In this document: positions 34,796 through 43,696 of the stretch, in pieces
How the letters are laid out: every line of letters starts with the position of its first letter
How positions within the stretch are numbered: the stretch's first letter is position 1
Assembly (NCBI RefSeq): GCF_002564005.1
Contig: NZ_PDJG01000001.1
Coordinates: forward strand, 62,001-126,000
Length of the DNA: 64,000 nt
Source: Sanguibacter antarcticus
Lineage (GTDB): Bacteria; Actinomycetota; Actinomycetes; Actinomycetales; Cellulomonadaceae
Direction of reading: 5' to 3'
Position numbers and translations under genes: made by a program
Notes under the pieces: model-generated
What the model was told of the DNA's origin: nothing
Database searches by the model: none
The model's input: only the letters and a program-made list of their open reading frames with translations

Positions 34796-36190
34796 GTGAA
34801 GACTACCGTCGCGTATCCCCGTCTGAACATCGTCACGTCGGCGACGTCCGCGGTTGGTCAGGCTGGTGGGGTGCTGTTGACCGAGACGGTCCGGGCGACG
34901 GGTCTGGATCGGGCGTTGTCGACGGGCTTGGCGCGGTGGCGTAAGCCGACGGCGTTCCACGACCCGGGCAAGGTGATCGTGGACCTGGCGGTCGCCCTGG
35001 CGTTGGGTGGGGACGCGTTGGCGGACGTCGCGGTGCTGCGTGCCGAGCCCGGTGTCTATGGCGCGGTCGCCTCGGATCCGACGGTTTCGCGCACGATCGC
35101 GGCGTTGGCCGCTGATGCCCCGGCAGCGTTGGCGGCGATCAACACCGCCCGAGCTGCGGCCCGTTCGGCGGCCTGGCGCCTGGCTGGTGAGCGCGCCCCC
35201 GACGCGGGCGCCAGCGCGGTGGACCCTCTGGTCATCGACCTCGACGCGACGCTGGTCACGGCGCATTCGGAGAAGGAGAACGCGGCGCCGACGTTCAAGC
35301 GCGGGTTCGGGTTCCATCCCCTGTGCGCGTTCGTCGACCACGGCGGCGCCGGGACCGGGGAACCGCTGGCGATCATGCTGCGGCCGGGCAATGCCGGGTC
35401 GAACACCGCCGCCGATCACATCGCGGTTCTCCGAGATGCTCTGGCTCAGCTCCCTGGTCATGGCGGGCGGACGCGGGGCAGTAAGAAGATCCTGGTCCGC
35501 ACCGACGGCGCAGGCGGAACCAAAACCCTCATCGAATGGCTCACGACCCACCGCCTGGGCTACTCGGTCGGGTTCACGCTGCCTGGCAACACCCCCGACC
35601 TGCTGGCCCGCATCCCCGAGCGTGTCTGGGCCCCGGCCCTGGACGCTCACGACGAGGTCCGTGACGGCGCCTGGATCGCTGAGCTCACCGACCTGATGGA
35701 CCTGACCGCCTGGCCGGCAGGCATGCGCGTCATCGTTCGCAAGGAACGGCCCCACCCCGGCGCCCAGCTGCGTTTCGAGGACGTCGACGGGATGCGCATC
35801 ACCGCGTTCGTGACGAACACGCCAGCCGGTCAGCTCGCTGACCTTGAGCTGCGTCACCGCCGCCGCGCCAGGTGTGAAGACCGCATCCGCATCGCCAAGG
35901 ACACCGGTCTGCGCAACCTCCCCCTCAAGGCCTTCGCCCAGAATCAGATCTGGTGCGCCATCGTCGCCCTCGCCAATGACCTCCTGGCCTGGATGGGCAT
36001 GCTCGCCCTCACCGACCACCAGGCCCGCCGCTGGGAACCCAAACGCCTGCGACTACGCCTGTTCACCATCCCCGCGGTCATCGCCCGCACCGGCCGGCGC
36101 ACCTGGCTCCGCCTCTCCAACCGAGCGCCCTGGGCAGCGCTGGCCGCTCAAGCAGTCCAAGCCCTGCGAGCCCGACCCGCACCCGGCTGA
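34796..36190 (+). CDS. IS1380-family transposase
   Basis: A 464-residue DDE transposase. Recognisable features are the N-terminal LSTGLARWRKPTAFHDPGK region, the first catalytic Asp in VIDLDATLVTAHSEKENA, a second in LVRTDGAGGTKTL, and the C-terminal YSVGFTLP and RCEDRIRIAKDTGLRNLPL segments typical of IS1380. The start is GTG 34796, with GAGGAG about ten bases upstream. The frame is complete and has no disabling change, so the element may still be active. Its codon use is high-GC, unlike the island on its left. Confidence 0.9.
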   Translation: MKTTVAYPRLNIVTSATSAVGQAGGVLLTETVRATGLDRALSTGLARWRKPTAFHDPGKVIVDLAVALALGGDALADVAVLRAEPGVYGAVASDPTVSRTIAALAADAPAALAAINTARAAARSAAWRLAGERAPDAGASAVDPLVIDLDATLVTAHSEKENAAPTFKRGFGFHPLCAFVDHGGAGTGEPLAIMLRPGNAGSNTAADHIAVLRDALAQLPGHGGRTRGSKKILVRTDGAGGTKTLIEWLTTHRLGYSVGFTLPGNTPDLLARIPERVWAPALDAHDEVRDGAWIAELTDLMDLTAWPAGMRVIVRKERPHPGAQLRFEDVDGMRITAFVTNTPAGQLADLELRHRRRARCEDRIRIAKDTGLRNLPLKAFAQNQIWCAIVALANDLLAWMGMLALTDHQARRWEPKRLRLRLFTIPAVIARTGRRTWLRLSNRAPWAALAAQAVQALRARPAPG

Positions 36191-36346
36191 GCGCCAGCAC
36201 ACCCTTGACTCAACGACCCCCGCGCGACCACCCGGACCTGGAACCGGCGCCCAACCCGACGACACGGGACCATCTGTCATACCCACAAGGCAGAATCACA
36301 CCCGAGCAGGCGCCCTGACGCCCAAACGACCCACCTCATGAGCCCG

Positions 36347-36360
36347 ATGAAAGATCGAGG
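36347..36360 (-). repeat. Right terminal inverted repeat of the IS1380-type element
   Basis: CCTCGATCTTTCAT read on the minus strand. It is followed on the plus strand by the second GTAG copy at 36361-36364. Confidence 0.85.
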
Positions 36361-37402
36361 GTAGGGCTCGTGGTCGGTGATGACGGTGCCCTTGGGCAAG
36401 TACTCGCGAATGAGCCCGTTGGTGTTCTCGTTCGTGCCGCGCTCCCAGGGGGACCGGGGGTGGGCGAAGTAGACGGGCATCGTCGTGGCCAGTGTGAGGG
36501 CGCCGTGGCGGGCCATCTCCGAGCCCTGGTCCCACGTCAACGACTTGCGCATCATGGCCGGCAGGGAGTTCGCGTGCTCGATGAGCAGGTCCGCCAACGG
36601 GGCCGATGTTTTGCCCTGGGGCAAGCCCAGGATCACCACGAACCGGGTGGTGCGCTCGACCAGCGTTGCGACCGCGGAGCGGCCGAACGCCCCCACGACG
36701 AGGTCACCTTCCCAGTGCCCGGGAACCCGGCGGTCAGCGACCGTGGCGTCGCGGTCGTCGATGGGGACCATCCCCACGATCGGCCCGGTCCGTTCACCTG
36801 CAGGTTTGCGGGGCCGGCGAGCGATCCGCTTGGAGCGCAGCATCACTGCGTGCTTGGCGAGGTCGCCCTTGGGCAGGGCGTAGATGAACCGGTAGATCGC
36901 TTCATGACTGGCCGTGGCGCCGCCAGCAGCAGGGGAATGACTCACCCTCGCAACGGTGGGGCCGACCGCTTCCAGAAGCAACCGGCCTGCGATCTGCCGG
37001 GGCGTCCTCGAGCGCTTCAGATCCGCCAAGACCCGAGCCCGAAGCACTTCGTCACCAGCGACCTTGCCGACCTGCGGGCGCCGACGGTTGCGCTCAGCCC
37101 GACAGTCCGCCGTCACCAACCGGTACCCCAACGTCTTCGTCGAGTTCCGGACAATCTCACGGCACACGACCGACGGCGCACGGTCGATGTGAGCGGCGAT
37201 CCGGCGCATCGACCACCCCGCCTTGAGGCCCGTGGAGATCTCAACCCGATCAGCGATCGTCAACATCCTGCGCCCCACACCCGTACCCCTCGCCGACCAG
37301 CACTGTTGCTACGACGCTATGACACCAAGGGCTTGAACTGCGCCATGATCGCGACTGCTTTTTGTGAGCGCGAGATGTGACTCTGGTGTATTTTGCAGTC
37401 CG

Positions 37403-38308
37403 CTAGTGAGGCCGTGCGTGCCGAGGCCACGACCCACGCGCGATGGGCGTCGTGAGCTCGATCCGCGACGGCTGCCCGGCCTCGATCGCTTCCTTCAGCT
37501 GTTGCTTCGCCGCCGCGTGCTCGCCCTTGCTGACGTTCCACGCCCACGACCGGTAGCGCCGGGCAGTCTCCACCGCAGGCCCGTCGAGGACCACGCGACC
37601 ACGGTCGAGCCAGATCGCTCGCGTGCAGATCTCCTCGATCACCTGAGCCGCATGGCTGACCACGAAGACGGTTCCCGCATGGGCCCGCAGCTCTTCCATG
37701 CGGCGTTCGCTCCGCTCCTTGAACGCCGCATCGCCTGTCGAGAGGGCCTCGTCGATGAGGAGGATCTTCGGGTTGGCGGCCGCAGCGATCGCAAACCTCA
37801 ACCGTGCGCCCATCCCCGACGAGTACGTCTTCATCGGATAGTGGATCGCCTTGCCGAGGCCAGCAAGATCGACCACGTCAGGGATCAGACGCTCGGTCTC
37901 CTCCGGGGAGAGCCCCATCGCCAAGCAGCCCAGCCGGACGTTCTGCTCACCCGACAGGTCTGGCACGAGCGCAGCGTTGACGCCCAGCAGCACAGGGCTC
38001 GTCTCAGCCACCACCTGGCCGCGAGACGGGACCTCGAGACCAGCGATCACCCGCAGCAAGGTGCTCTTGCCCGACCCGTTGGTGCCGACGATGCCCACCG
38101 ACTCCCCCCGGTAGGCAGCCAACGACACGCCAGCGAGCGCGCGGACGAGCACCTTAGGCTGACCGCCCGTGACCTTGGTGAGCGCACGGGCAGATCGCGA
38201 GGACCTCGACGAGCTGACGTGCTCGGTGGACGGGACCCGATAGTGCACGTGGACGTTCGCGACCGCGACCGTGACGTCGTCCTCCCAGAACAACCTATTC
38301 GCGACCAT
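37403..38308 (-). CDS. Polysaccharide ABC exporter, ATP-binding protein (Wzt/TagH type)
   Basis: A 301-residue ATPase with Walker A GTNGSGKSTLLR, signature YSSGMGARLRF, Walker B ILLIDEAL and the H-loop VVSHA. The early HYRVP segment, the SGEQNVRLG spacing and the absence of a long carbohydrate-binding domain resemble TagH-type exporters of teichoic acid or O-antigen. It overlaps the permease gene upstream by 14 bases. The 3' end is only 72 bases from the IS30 end, but the protein is of normal length. With the permease it should flip a lipid-linked glycan across the membrane. Confidence 0.9.
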   Translation of the reverse strand: MVANRLFWEDDVTVAVANVHVHYRVPSTEHVSSSRSSRSARALTKVTGGQPKVLVRALAGVSLAAYRGESVGIVGTNGSGKSTLLRVIAGLEVPSRGQVVAETSPVLLGVNAALVPDLSGEQNVRLGCLAMGLSPEETERLIPDVVDLAGLGKAIHYPMKTYSSGMGARLRFAIAAAANPKILLIDEALSTGDAAFKERSERRMEELRAHAGTVFVVSHAAQVIEEICTRAIWLDRGRVVLDGPAVETARRYRSWAWNVSKGEHAAAKQQLKEAIEAGQPSRIELTTPIARGSWPRHARPH

Positions 38309-39167
38309 AGGTCTCCTCTCCTCTCCAGAAGAAGAGGAACCCGACGAGGAGGGCTCCGGCAGCCCATGCTCCGAGGACGGCCCACGATCTGAGGTCGGGT
38401 GTCTGGCCGTAGAGCAGCACGTCGCGCGTCATGTCGAGGACGAGGAAGAGAGGGTTGAGCTCGACCACCGCGAGGACCGTCGGGTGAGACACGAACGCGT
38501 CGAAGGAGAAGAAGACCCCGGATCCGTACAGCCAGAACCGTGTCACGAACCCGATGACGAGGTTGAGGTCGGGGACCCGCGCCACCATGCGTGCCGCGAG
38601 CAGCGCGATGCCGGTGTTGAACACCACCTGCAGAGCGAAGACGAGCGGGAACAACACCCACCGCCAGGTGACCACCGCATGGGGTGGGATCACCAGGACG
38701 AGCACCACCATGGAGACCACGACAGGAACCATGCTCAGCGTCTCGCGCAGCACAGCGGCGATCGGCAGCGCCGCACGCGGGAAGAGGAAAGACCGGATGA
38801 GGTTCCGCCCGCTCGTCACCGACGACGCCCCCGCGGAGAGGCACCGTGCCGTGAACTGGAACATGAACACGCCGATGAGCAGATAGCCGATGAAGTTCTC
38901 GATCCCGCGGCTCGACTTGAGGACGAGCCCGAAGATCACGAGGAACACGAGCCCGTTGAGCATCGGATTGAGCACGAGCCAGACGTTCCCCAGCACCATC
39001 TGACGCGTGCCGCTCGTCACCCGTGCGCGGGAGTCCGCGACGATGAAGTGTCGGCGGGTCCACAGCTGCGACACATAGTCGCGCAGCGCAGGCCGACGAC
39101 CCACCGGGTGCAGACCCTGGAGCTGCACCACGGCGAGCTGTTGCCCCGCAGCTCTCTCGACGCTCAT
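38295..39167 (-). CDS. Polysaccharide ABC exporter, permease (Wzm/TagG type)
   Basis: A 290-residue protein with six hydrophobic segments typical of ABC-2 exporters (LGNVWLVLNPMLNGLVFLVI, FIGYLLIGVFMFQF, SGRNLIRSFLFPRAALPIAA, NPLFLVLDMTRDVLLYG). The amphipathic N-terminal region before the first helix (YVSQLWTRRHFIVADSRARV) fits Wzm/TagG. It lies between the ATPase gene and a GT4 glycosyltransferase, overlapping both, so the four minus-strand genes form one operon. Confidence 0.9.
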   Translation of the reverse strand: MSVERAAGQQLAVVQLQGLHPVGRRPALRDYVSQLWTRRHFIVADSRARVTSGTRQMVLGNVWLVLNPMLNGLVFLVIFGLVLKSSRGIENFIGYLLIGVFMFQFTARCLSAGASSVTSGRNLIRSFLFPRAALPIAAVLRETLSMVPVVVSMVVLVLVIPPHAVVTWRWVLFPLVFALQVVFNTGIALLAARMVARVPDLNLVIGFVTRFWLYGSGVFFSFDAFVSHPTVLAVVELNPLFLVLDMTRDVLLYGQTPDLRSWAVLGAWAAGALLVGFLFFWRGEETYGRE

Positions 39168-40981
39168 ACCGCTACCCCCCGGTGCGCGACGCTGCGCATC
39201 ACCTCACGGTACGTGGCACCCACAGATCCCCACGTCCGCGTCGAGGCGAACGCACGGCCGCTCGCGCCCAGCGACGCCCGCAGCGCCTCGTCCGACGCAA
39301 GCTCCTCCAGCACGTCAGCGAGCGCTCCCGGGGCCTCGGGGGAGACGACGCGTCCGCTGCCAGGCGCGGTGACGAGCTCGGCCAGCGCAGGCAGGTCGCT
39401 CGCGACGACCGGGCGTGCGCACGCCATCGCCTCCACCGGCTTGAGCGGCGTCACGAGCCGGCACACCCGGAGGTCTCGTCGAGGAACGACGAACACGTCG
39501 AGCGCCTGGTGGTGCACCGCGGCTGCGGCACGGGGGACCCGACCGGTGAACGTCACCGCGGATGCGACCCCGAGGGCACGCGCCTGAGCCTCGAGCCCTG
39601 GTCGGGACACCCCGTCCCCGACGATCAGGCCGCGAGCGTCGATGCCGCGTCCTCGCAGCTCGGCGATCGCGTCGACGAGGGTGTCCAACCCTTCGTAGTC
39701 GACGAGGCTCGAGACCGTCCCGACCCAGAAGCCGTCCTCGGGCAGCCCGAGCGCCCGACGTGCGGCGGCGGGGGACAGGCTGGTCGTCAGCAGTGCTTCG
39801 TCGACAGCGTTCGGCACGACGGTGATGTGCGCGTCGGGGATCCCCCGCTCGACGAGCTCGTGACGCAACGTCTCGCTCAGCGTGAAGACGTGGTCGGCGG
39901 CCAGCGCCATCTCGGTCTCGCGAGCACGCAGCACGGCGTACTTCTCGCTCGTCGCGGCACGCTCCTGCTCGGCGACGCTGGGCCGGCTGGCGACCCACGT
40001 CTCCTCGAGGAGCCCGCGGACCTCGTACACCCACGGGATGCCGAGCCGCTGCGCTGCCGACCGCGCGACGACGGCGTTCATGTAGTTGGTCGTCGCGTGC
40101 AGGATGTCGGCACCGTGCGCACGGGCCACGGGGACGAGCCGGTCGACGGCGTCGAGCACCCGCTCGTGCGCGGTCCGCTCAGCGACCGGTGCGATGAGCC
40201 GGTGGTAGGTGATGCTGTCGACGACGTCCGTGTGCCGAGCGTCGATCCGGCCGATCGAGACGGGATAGCCCAGGCGCGTGACAGCGGCTGCCTGGAGCCC
40301 GGCGCTCTGCTGCGCGAGCAGCACCGAGTGGCTGCGCTGCGCGTAGCCGCTCTGCGTGTGCGGCAACGAGTTCGTCAGGACGTGGAGCACGCTGAGCGCC
40401 GACGGTCCGGACATCGACGACGGCTCCGACGCCTCTGGCGGCATCGACGTCCGGGTGGTCTGCGGCGGCGTCGGGTCTCCCGCGAGCGCGCCCGGGGTCA
40501 TGACGTGCAGCTCGGACGCGAGCCGTGCGTGCAGCGCGCGCGTCGAGCGGTGAACGTCGGCGGCGGTGACCGCGGCGGTGAGGTCTCCCTGGCTCCACAG
40601 TGCGCGCGCACGTATGGCGGGGAAGCGTTCTAGGACGAGGTCCGGTACCAAGGACGTGCAGCCGAGCTGGACAGCCATCTCGCCGTGCAGACGCGACCGC
40701 CACCCACCCGGTCTCGGCGTGGGGACCTGCGCCAGCACCGATCGTGCCTCGTCTGGGCGGTCCACGAGCCAGAACCCCGCCGCACGCCGGACCGACCCCT
40801 CGCGTCGTGCGCCCGAGCGCAGCGCACGGCCGGCGGCTTCCCGGGCCCGGCGCGGCAGGCGCCGGCTCGTCTGGAGGACGAAGTTCAGCGGGTCGTCGGT
40901 GAGGTGCCTGGCCGACGTGGTGCCTGCGAGCGCGACGTTGCACACGAGCTCGCCCAGCCGTGCAGGGGCGAGGAAGGTCAT
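39164..40981 (-). CDS. GT4 glycosyltransferase with an extra N-terminal domain
   Basis: A 605-residue protein. The GT4 (GT-B) part starts near residue 205 (VLHVLTNSLPHTQSGYAQRS) and contains VYEVRGLLEE, VVPNAVDE, VGTVSSLVDYEGLDTLVDAI and PLKPVEAMACARPVVASDLP, the donor-binding motifs of this family. The first 200 residues are Ala/Arg-rich and helical-looking, with no family I recognise. The ATG at 40981 overlaps the stop of the upstream gene (ATGA). The frame is open further upstream, but that part is antisense-like filler. Confidence 0.85.
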   Translation of the reverse strand: MTFLAPARLGELVCNVALAGTTSARHLTDDPLNFVLQTSRRLPRRAREAAGRALRSGARREGSVRRAAGFWLVDRPDEARSVLAQVPTPRPGGWRSRLHGEMAVQLGCTSLVPDLVLERFPAIRARALWSQGDLTAAVTAADVHRSTRALHARLASELHVMTPGALAGDPTPPQTTRTSMPPEASEPSSMSGPSALSVLHVLTNSLPHTQSGYAQRSHSVLLAQQSAGLQAAAVTRLGYPVSIGRIDARHTDVVDSITYHRLIAPVAERTAHERVLDAVDRLVPVARAHGADILHATTNYMNAVVARSAAQRLGIPWVYEVRGLLEETWVASRPSVAEQERAATSEKYAVLRARETEMALAADHVFTLSETLRHELVERGIPDAHITVVPNAVDEALLTTSLSPAAARRALGLPEDGFWVGTVSSLVDYEGLDTLVDAIAELRGRGIDARGLIVGDGVSRPGLEAQARALGVASAVTFTGRVPRAAAAVHHQALDVFVVPRRDLRVCRLVTPLKPVEAMACARPVVASDLPALAELVTAPGSGRVVSPEAPGALADVLEELASDEALRASLGASGRAFASTRTWGSVGATYREVMRSVAHRGVAV

Positions 40982-42216
40982 GCGGCGACGCTCTTGAGCA
41001 GGCGGAGGTACGAGAGCGCGAGCTCGTCGAAGTTCGCGTGGTCCATCGCCCACTCTCGCCCCGCCGGACCGACCGCAAGCTGTTCTCGGTGCCGCGCCAG
41101 ACGCCCCCACAAGAGGGCAAGAGCCGCGTCGTCTCCCGGAGAGACCACGTCGCCGGCGTGCACGGACGTGATGAGCCCCGCCGTCTCGCCTGCCACGACG
41201 GCGGACACGTGCCGCTGGAGGGCGAGCGCCTCGTAGGTCTTCGACGGGACGGTCCACTCGAACGGTGCCCAGTCCCGCAACGACACGAGCACCGTGTCGG
41301 CCCACCGGTAGTGGTCGACGATGTCGCCCACAGGGACGCGGCCCACGAACGTGACCGGCGCGCCGAGCGTCTGGGCCAGCGTCTGGAGCTCGTCCTCGTC
41401 AGCGCCGCCGCCGACGAACCGGAGCTCGACCGGGATGCCGAGCGCCGATGCTGACGCCGCAGCCCGGATCGCGACGTCGAGACCTTGGCTGCGTCCCATC
41501 GTCCCCACGTAGGCGATGTGCAGCGCGTCCGACGTCGGTGCAGGGGGAGCGAGCGGCTCGAGCTTGTCGAGCGGTGCACCGTTGCGGATCACCTCCACCT
41601 GCTGGACCCGCCGCGACCGCAGGACCTCAGCGAACGAGTCCGTGGTCGTGACGACGACGGCTGCAGAGCGCTGCAACCAGGTGAGCACCCGGTCCGCGAC
41701 GAGAGTCAGGACGCGACGCTTCGTCGAGACTCGCGTCTGACCATTGCGCAGCATGCCGCTCGCATGGATGAGGTCGGGCCACGCGTCGCGCATCTCGATC
41801 ACGTGCGGAACGTGCAAGAGCAGGCCGAGCAGCCATCCGGCTGCGATCGACGGCAGGCCGGGAGCCGTCGAGACGATGACGTCCGGGCGCGACGCCCGAG
41901 AGCGGAAGAGCCGGAGCCCGAGCCATGCCGAGTCGAGCGCGGCCACCGCCTGGTCGATCGAGCGCGAGCGCAGCCCCTGGCCGTGCTCGCGAAAACGCAC
42001 CCGGTAGACGGTCTCGCCGTGCTCGCCCGATGTGACGGTGCCGGGAGCGTGCTCGCTGGTCAGGTCGTCCCGATGCCCAGCGGGGTAGTGCGGCGGCGGC
42101 GCGATGACCGTCACCTCGACGCCGTCAGCGACGAGCCGCGGGACCAGCGCCGACCACCGTCGTTGGGGGGCGTTGTTCTCCGGTGCGTAGTGATGGGTCA
42201 CGAGGAGGACGCGCAA
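40978..42216 (-). CDS. WbuB-like GT4 glycosyltransferase
   Basis: A 412-residue GT-B glycosyltransferase (VLLVTHHYAPENNAPQRRWS, IEMRDAWPDLIHASG, VIRNGAPLDKLEPL, IAYVGTMGRSQGLDVAIRAA, PSKTYEALALQRHVSAV). The pattern matches the WbuB family, which transfers amino sugars in O-antigen and capsule synthesis. It is the first gene of the minus-strand export operon. Three inverted repeats lie in its leader region. The acceptor and sugar are not known. Confidence 0.87.
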   Translation of the reverse strand: MRVLLVTHHYAPENNAPQRRWSALVPRLVADGVEVTVIAPPPHYPAGHRDDLTSEHAPGTVTSGEHGETVYRVRFREHGQGLRSRSIDQAVAALDSAWLGLRLFRSRASRPDVIVSTAPGLPSIAAGWLLGLLLHVPHVIEMRDAWPDLIHASGMLRNGQTRVSTKRRVLTLVADRVLTWLQRSAAVVVTTTDSFAEVLRSRRVQQVEVIRNGAPLDKLEPLAPPAPTSDALHIAYVGTMGRSQGLDVAIRAAASASALGIPVELRFVGGGADEDELQTLAQTLGAPVTFVGRVPVGDIVDHYRWADTVLVSLRDWAPFEWTVPSKTYEALALQRHVSAVVAGETAGLITSVHAGDVVSPGDDAALALLWGRLARHREQLAVGPAGREWAMDHANFDELALSYLRLLKSVAA

Positions 42217-42244
42217 CCTGCCACCCCCGCCTGTCTCGCTGGCT

Positions 42245-42298
42245 CCGCTCCGACCCGGAGCGGGTGGTCCTCTGGTCCAGAGGGTACCGACCGTACCC
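42245..42298. promoter_or_regulatory. Three consecutive inverted repeats between wecB and the glycosyltransferase operon
   Basis: CCGCTCC/GGAGCGG (42245-42251 and 42257-42263), CCTCTGG/CCAGAGG (42269-42275 and 42277-42283) and GGGTAC/GTACCC (42282-42287 and 42293-42298) are all perfect. They lie 71 bases after the wecB stop and 29 bases before the next minus-strand gene. Repeats two and three share two bases, so they cannot both fold fully at once. They could be a terminator/attenuator or protein-binding sites. Confidence 0.5.
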
Positions 42299-42369
42299 GG
42301 CGCAAACCCTGGGAAGCCGGTTCAACAGGGTGGTTAGCCGAGGTATCGGAAGAATTCACCCGGTGCGCG

Positions 42370-43524
42370 TCAGGTCGTGTGCGCCCCGAAGTCGTCGGCT
42401 CGTTCCCCGACGCCGAGGAGCGCACCGATCGCCGCGACCGCCCGGGCGCTCGCCCGCCCGTCGCCGTACGGGTTCACGGCGTGAGCCATCGCGTCGTACG
42501 CACCAGCGTCGGTCATGAGGCGCTCGACCTCGTCGACGATGCGGTCCTCGCCGGTGCCGATGAGAGCGACCGTCCCCGCCGCGACCGCCTCGGGCCGTTC
42601 CGTGGTGTCACGCATGACCAAGACCGGCTTGCCGAGGCTCGGCGCCTCCTCCTGGACACCGCCGGAGTCCGTCAGGACGATCCGGCTCACACCCAGCAGA
42701 CGCGTGAACTCCCCGTACGCGAGCGGTTCCGTGACGAGCACGTTGGGCAGCCCGGCGAGGTGCGGGAGGACCGCCTCGCGGACGATCGGGTTGCGGTGCG
42801 CAGGCAGCACCACCACATACTCCGGGTGCGCCAGCGCGATCCGGCGCAGCGCGCGCCCCACGTTCTCCATCGCGTCACCCCAGTTCTCCCTGCGGTGCGT
42901 CGTGACGAGCAGGACCGGCCGACCCGACGCGGCGACCTCCTCGAGCCGGGGGTCCGCGAACGGCAGATCCTTGGCCACGGTCTCCAGCAGCGCGTCGATC
43001 ACCGTGTTCCCCGTCACCACGACGTCGGCAGGGTCAACGTGCTCGCGCAGCAGGTTCGCCCGGCTCTCCGCGGTGGGAGCCAGGTGGAGCGCTGCGAGCT
43101 GCGTCGTGATCCGACGGTTCGCCTCCTCCGGGAACGGCGACGTGATGTCGCCCGACCGCAGCCCTGCCTCGAGATGGATCACCGGGATCTGCCGGTAGAA
43201 CGCAGCCAGCGCAGCAGCCGTCGACGTCGTCGTGTCTCCCTGGACCACGACAGCCGCGGGCGCGACCTCGAGCAGCACCGGGTCGAGCCGGTCGAGGATC
43301 CGCGCAGCCACCCCGGACAACGACTGACCGTGACCGAACACGTCGAGGTCCACGTCCGGGACGATCGCGAACAGCTCGTTGACCTGGTCGAGCATCTCTC
43401 GGTGCTGCCCCGTCACCACCGTCATGCTCGCGAGAGACATGCTCGCTTCGAGGGCGCGCACCAGCGGCGCGACCTTGATCGCCTCAGGGCGGGTGCCGTA
43501 CACAGTCATCACGAGCGGCTTCAT
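42370..43524 (-). CDS. wecB: UDP-N-acetylglucosamine 2-epimerase (non-hydrolysing) WecB
   Basis: WecB converts UDP-GlcNAc to UDP-ManNAc, the substrate of WecC. The 384-residue protein has TVYGTRPEAIKVAPLVRAL, VVTGQHREML, VQGDTTT, HLEAGLRSGD, PEEANRR, TTHRRENWG and LTDSGGVQEEAPSLGKPVL. ATG 43524 gives the standard start just before the first strand; the upstream opening is a shadow of the divergent gene. The intergenic region of about 170 bases to the DUF4012 gene should contain both promoters. Confidence 0.95.
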   Translation of the reverse strand: MKPLVMTVYGTRPEAIKVAPLVRALEASMSLASMTVVTGQHREMLDQVNELFAIVPDVDLDVFGHGQSLSGVAARILDRLDPVLLEVAPAAVVVQGDTTTSTAAALAAFYRQIPVIHLEAGLRSGDITSPFPEEANRRITTQLAALHLAPTAESRANLLREHVDPADVVVTGNTVIDALLETVAKDLPFADPRLEEVAASGRPVLLVTTHRRENWGDAMENVGRALRRIALAHPEYVVVLPAHRNPIVREAVLPHLAGLPNVLVTEPLAYGEFTRLLGVSRIVLTDSGGVQEEAPSLGKPVLVMRDTTERPEAVAAGTVALIGTGEDRIVDEVERLMTDAGAYDAMAHAVNPYGDGRASARAVAAIGALLGVGERADDFGAHTT

Positions 43525-43696
43525 GCCGAGGATGCTCCCACCGCGACCACCGGAACCAGGGGAGTGACGCGCCGAGCGCACCACGTGCACCCGCCCCGAC
43601 CAGACACGCCCCGCCCCACCTCGGCACGCCGCCGCGCAACGCGATCGGCGCGTGGCAGCATGTCCCGCGGACAGGTTGGACTTCCAAGGGGGCGCC

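Larger units (their letters stand above)
34675..36360 (+). mobile_element. IS1380-family insertion sequence
   Basis: A 1686-bp element with imperfect terminal inverted repeats, CCTCGGGCTTTCAT on the left and CCTCGATCTTTCAT on the right (12 of 14 identical). A direct repeat GTAG occupies 34671-34674 and 36361-36364 as the target duplication. It carries one transposase gene. Size, end sequence starting CC and a 4-bp duplication fit the IS1380 family. The perfect duplication suggests an insertion that has not been rearranged since. Confidence 0.92.
34557..37278 (-). pseudogene. IS30-family transposase, split by an insertion
   Basis: The 5' part (37278 down to 36365) encodes the helix-turn-helix region (ADRVEISTGLKAGWSMRRIA), the DDE domain (PGHWEGDLVVG, WDQGSEMARH, SPWERGTNENTNGLIREYLP) and ends at GTVITDHEPY. 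The 3' part (34674 down to 34557) encodes LDAIAEELNDRPRAALGFYT and the stop codon. If the inner element and one GTAG copy are removed, the two join in frame as HEPY-LDAIAEELN, the usual IS30 C-terminus. As it stands, the 5' part reads into the inner element for about 29 codons. Confidence 0.92.
34549..37330 (-). mobile_element. IS30-family element interrupted by an IS1380-family element
   Basis: The outer ends are inverted repeats: CCTTGGTGTCA starts at 34549 on the plus strand and at 37330 on the minus strand, and similarity continues inward (GCGT, AGCAA). Without the 1686-bp inner element and one target copy, the IS30 element would be 1092 bp, a normal size. No clear direct repeat flanks it (TGG on the left, GCT on the right). 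It lies between the low-GC glycan genes and the high-GC ABC exporter genes. Confidence 0.85.

Noticed and set aside
36277..37278. IS30 transposase 5' part as an intact gene
   Set aside because: Its last 29 or so codons are read from the inner element. The true C-terminus is at 34557-34674, so the gene is disrupted.
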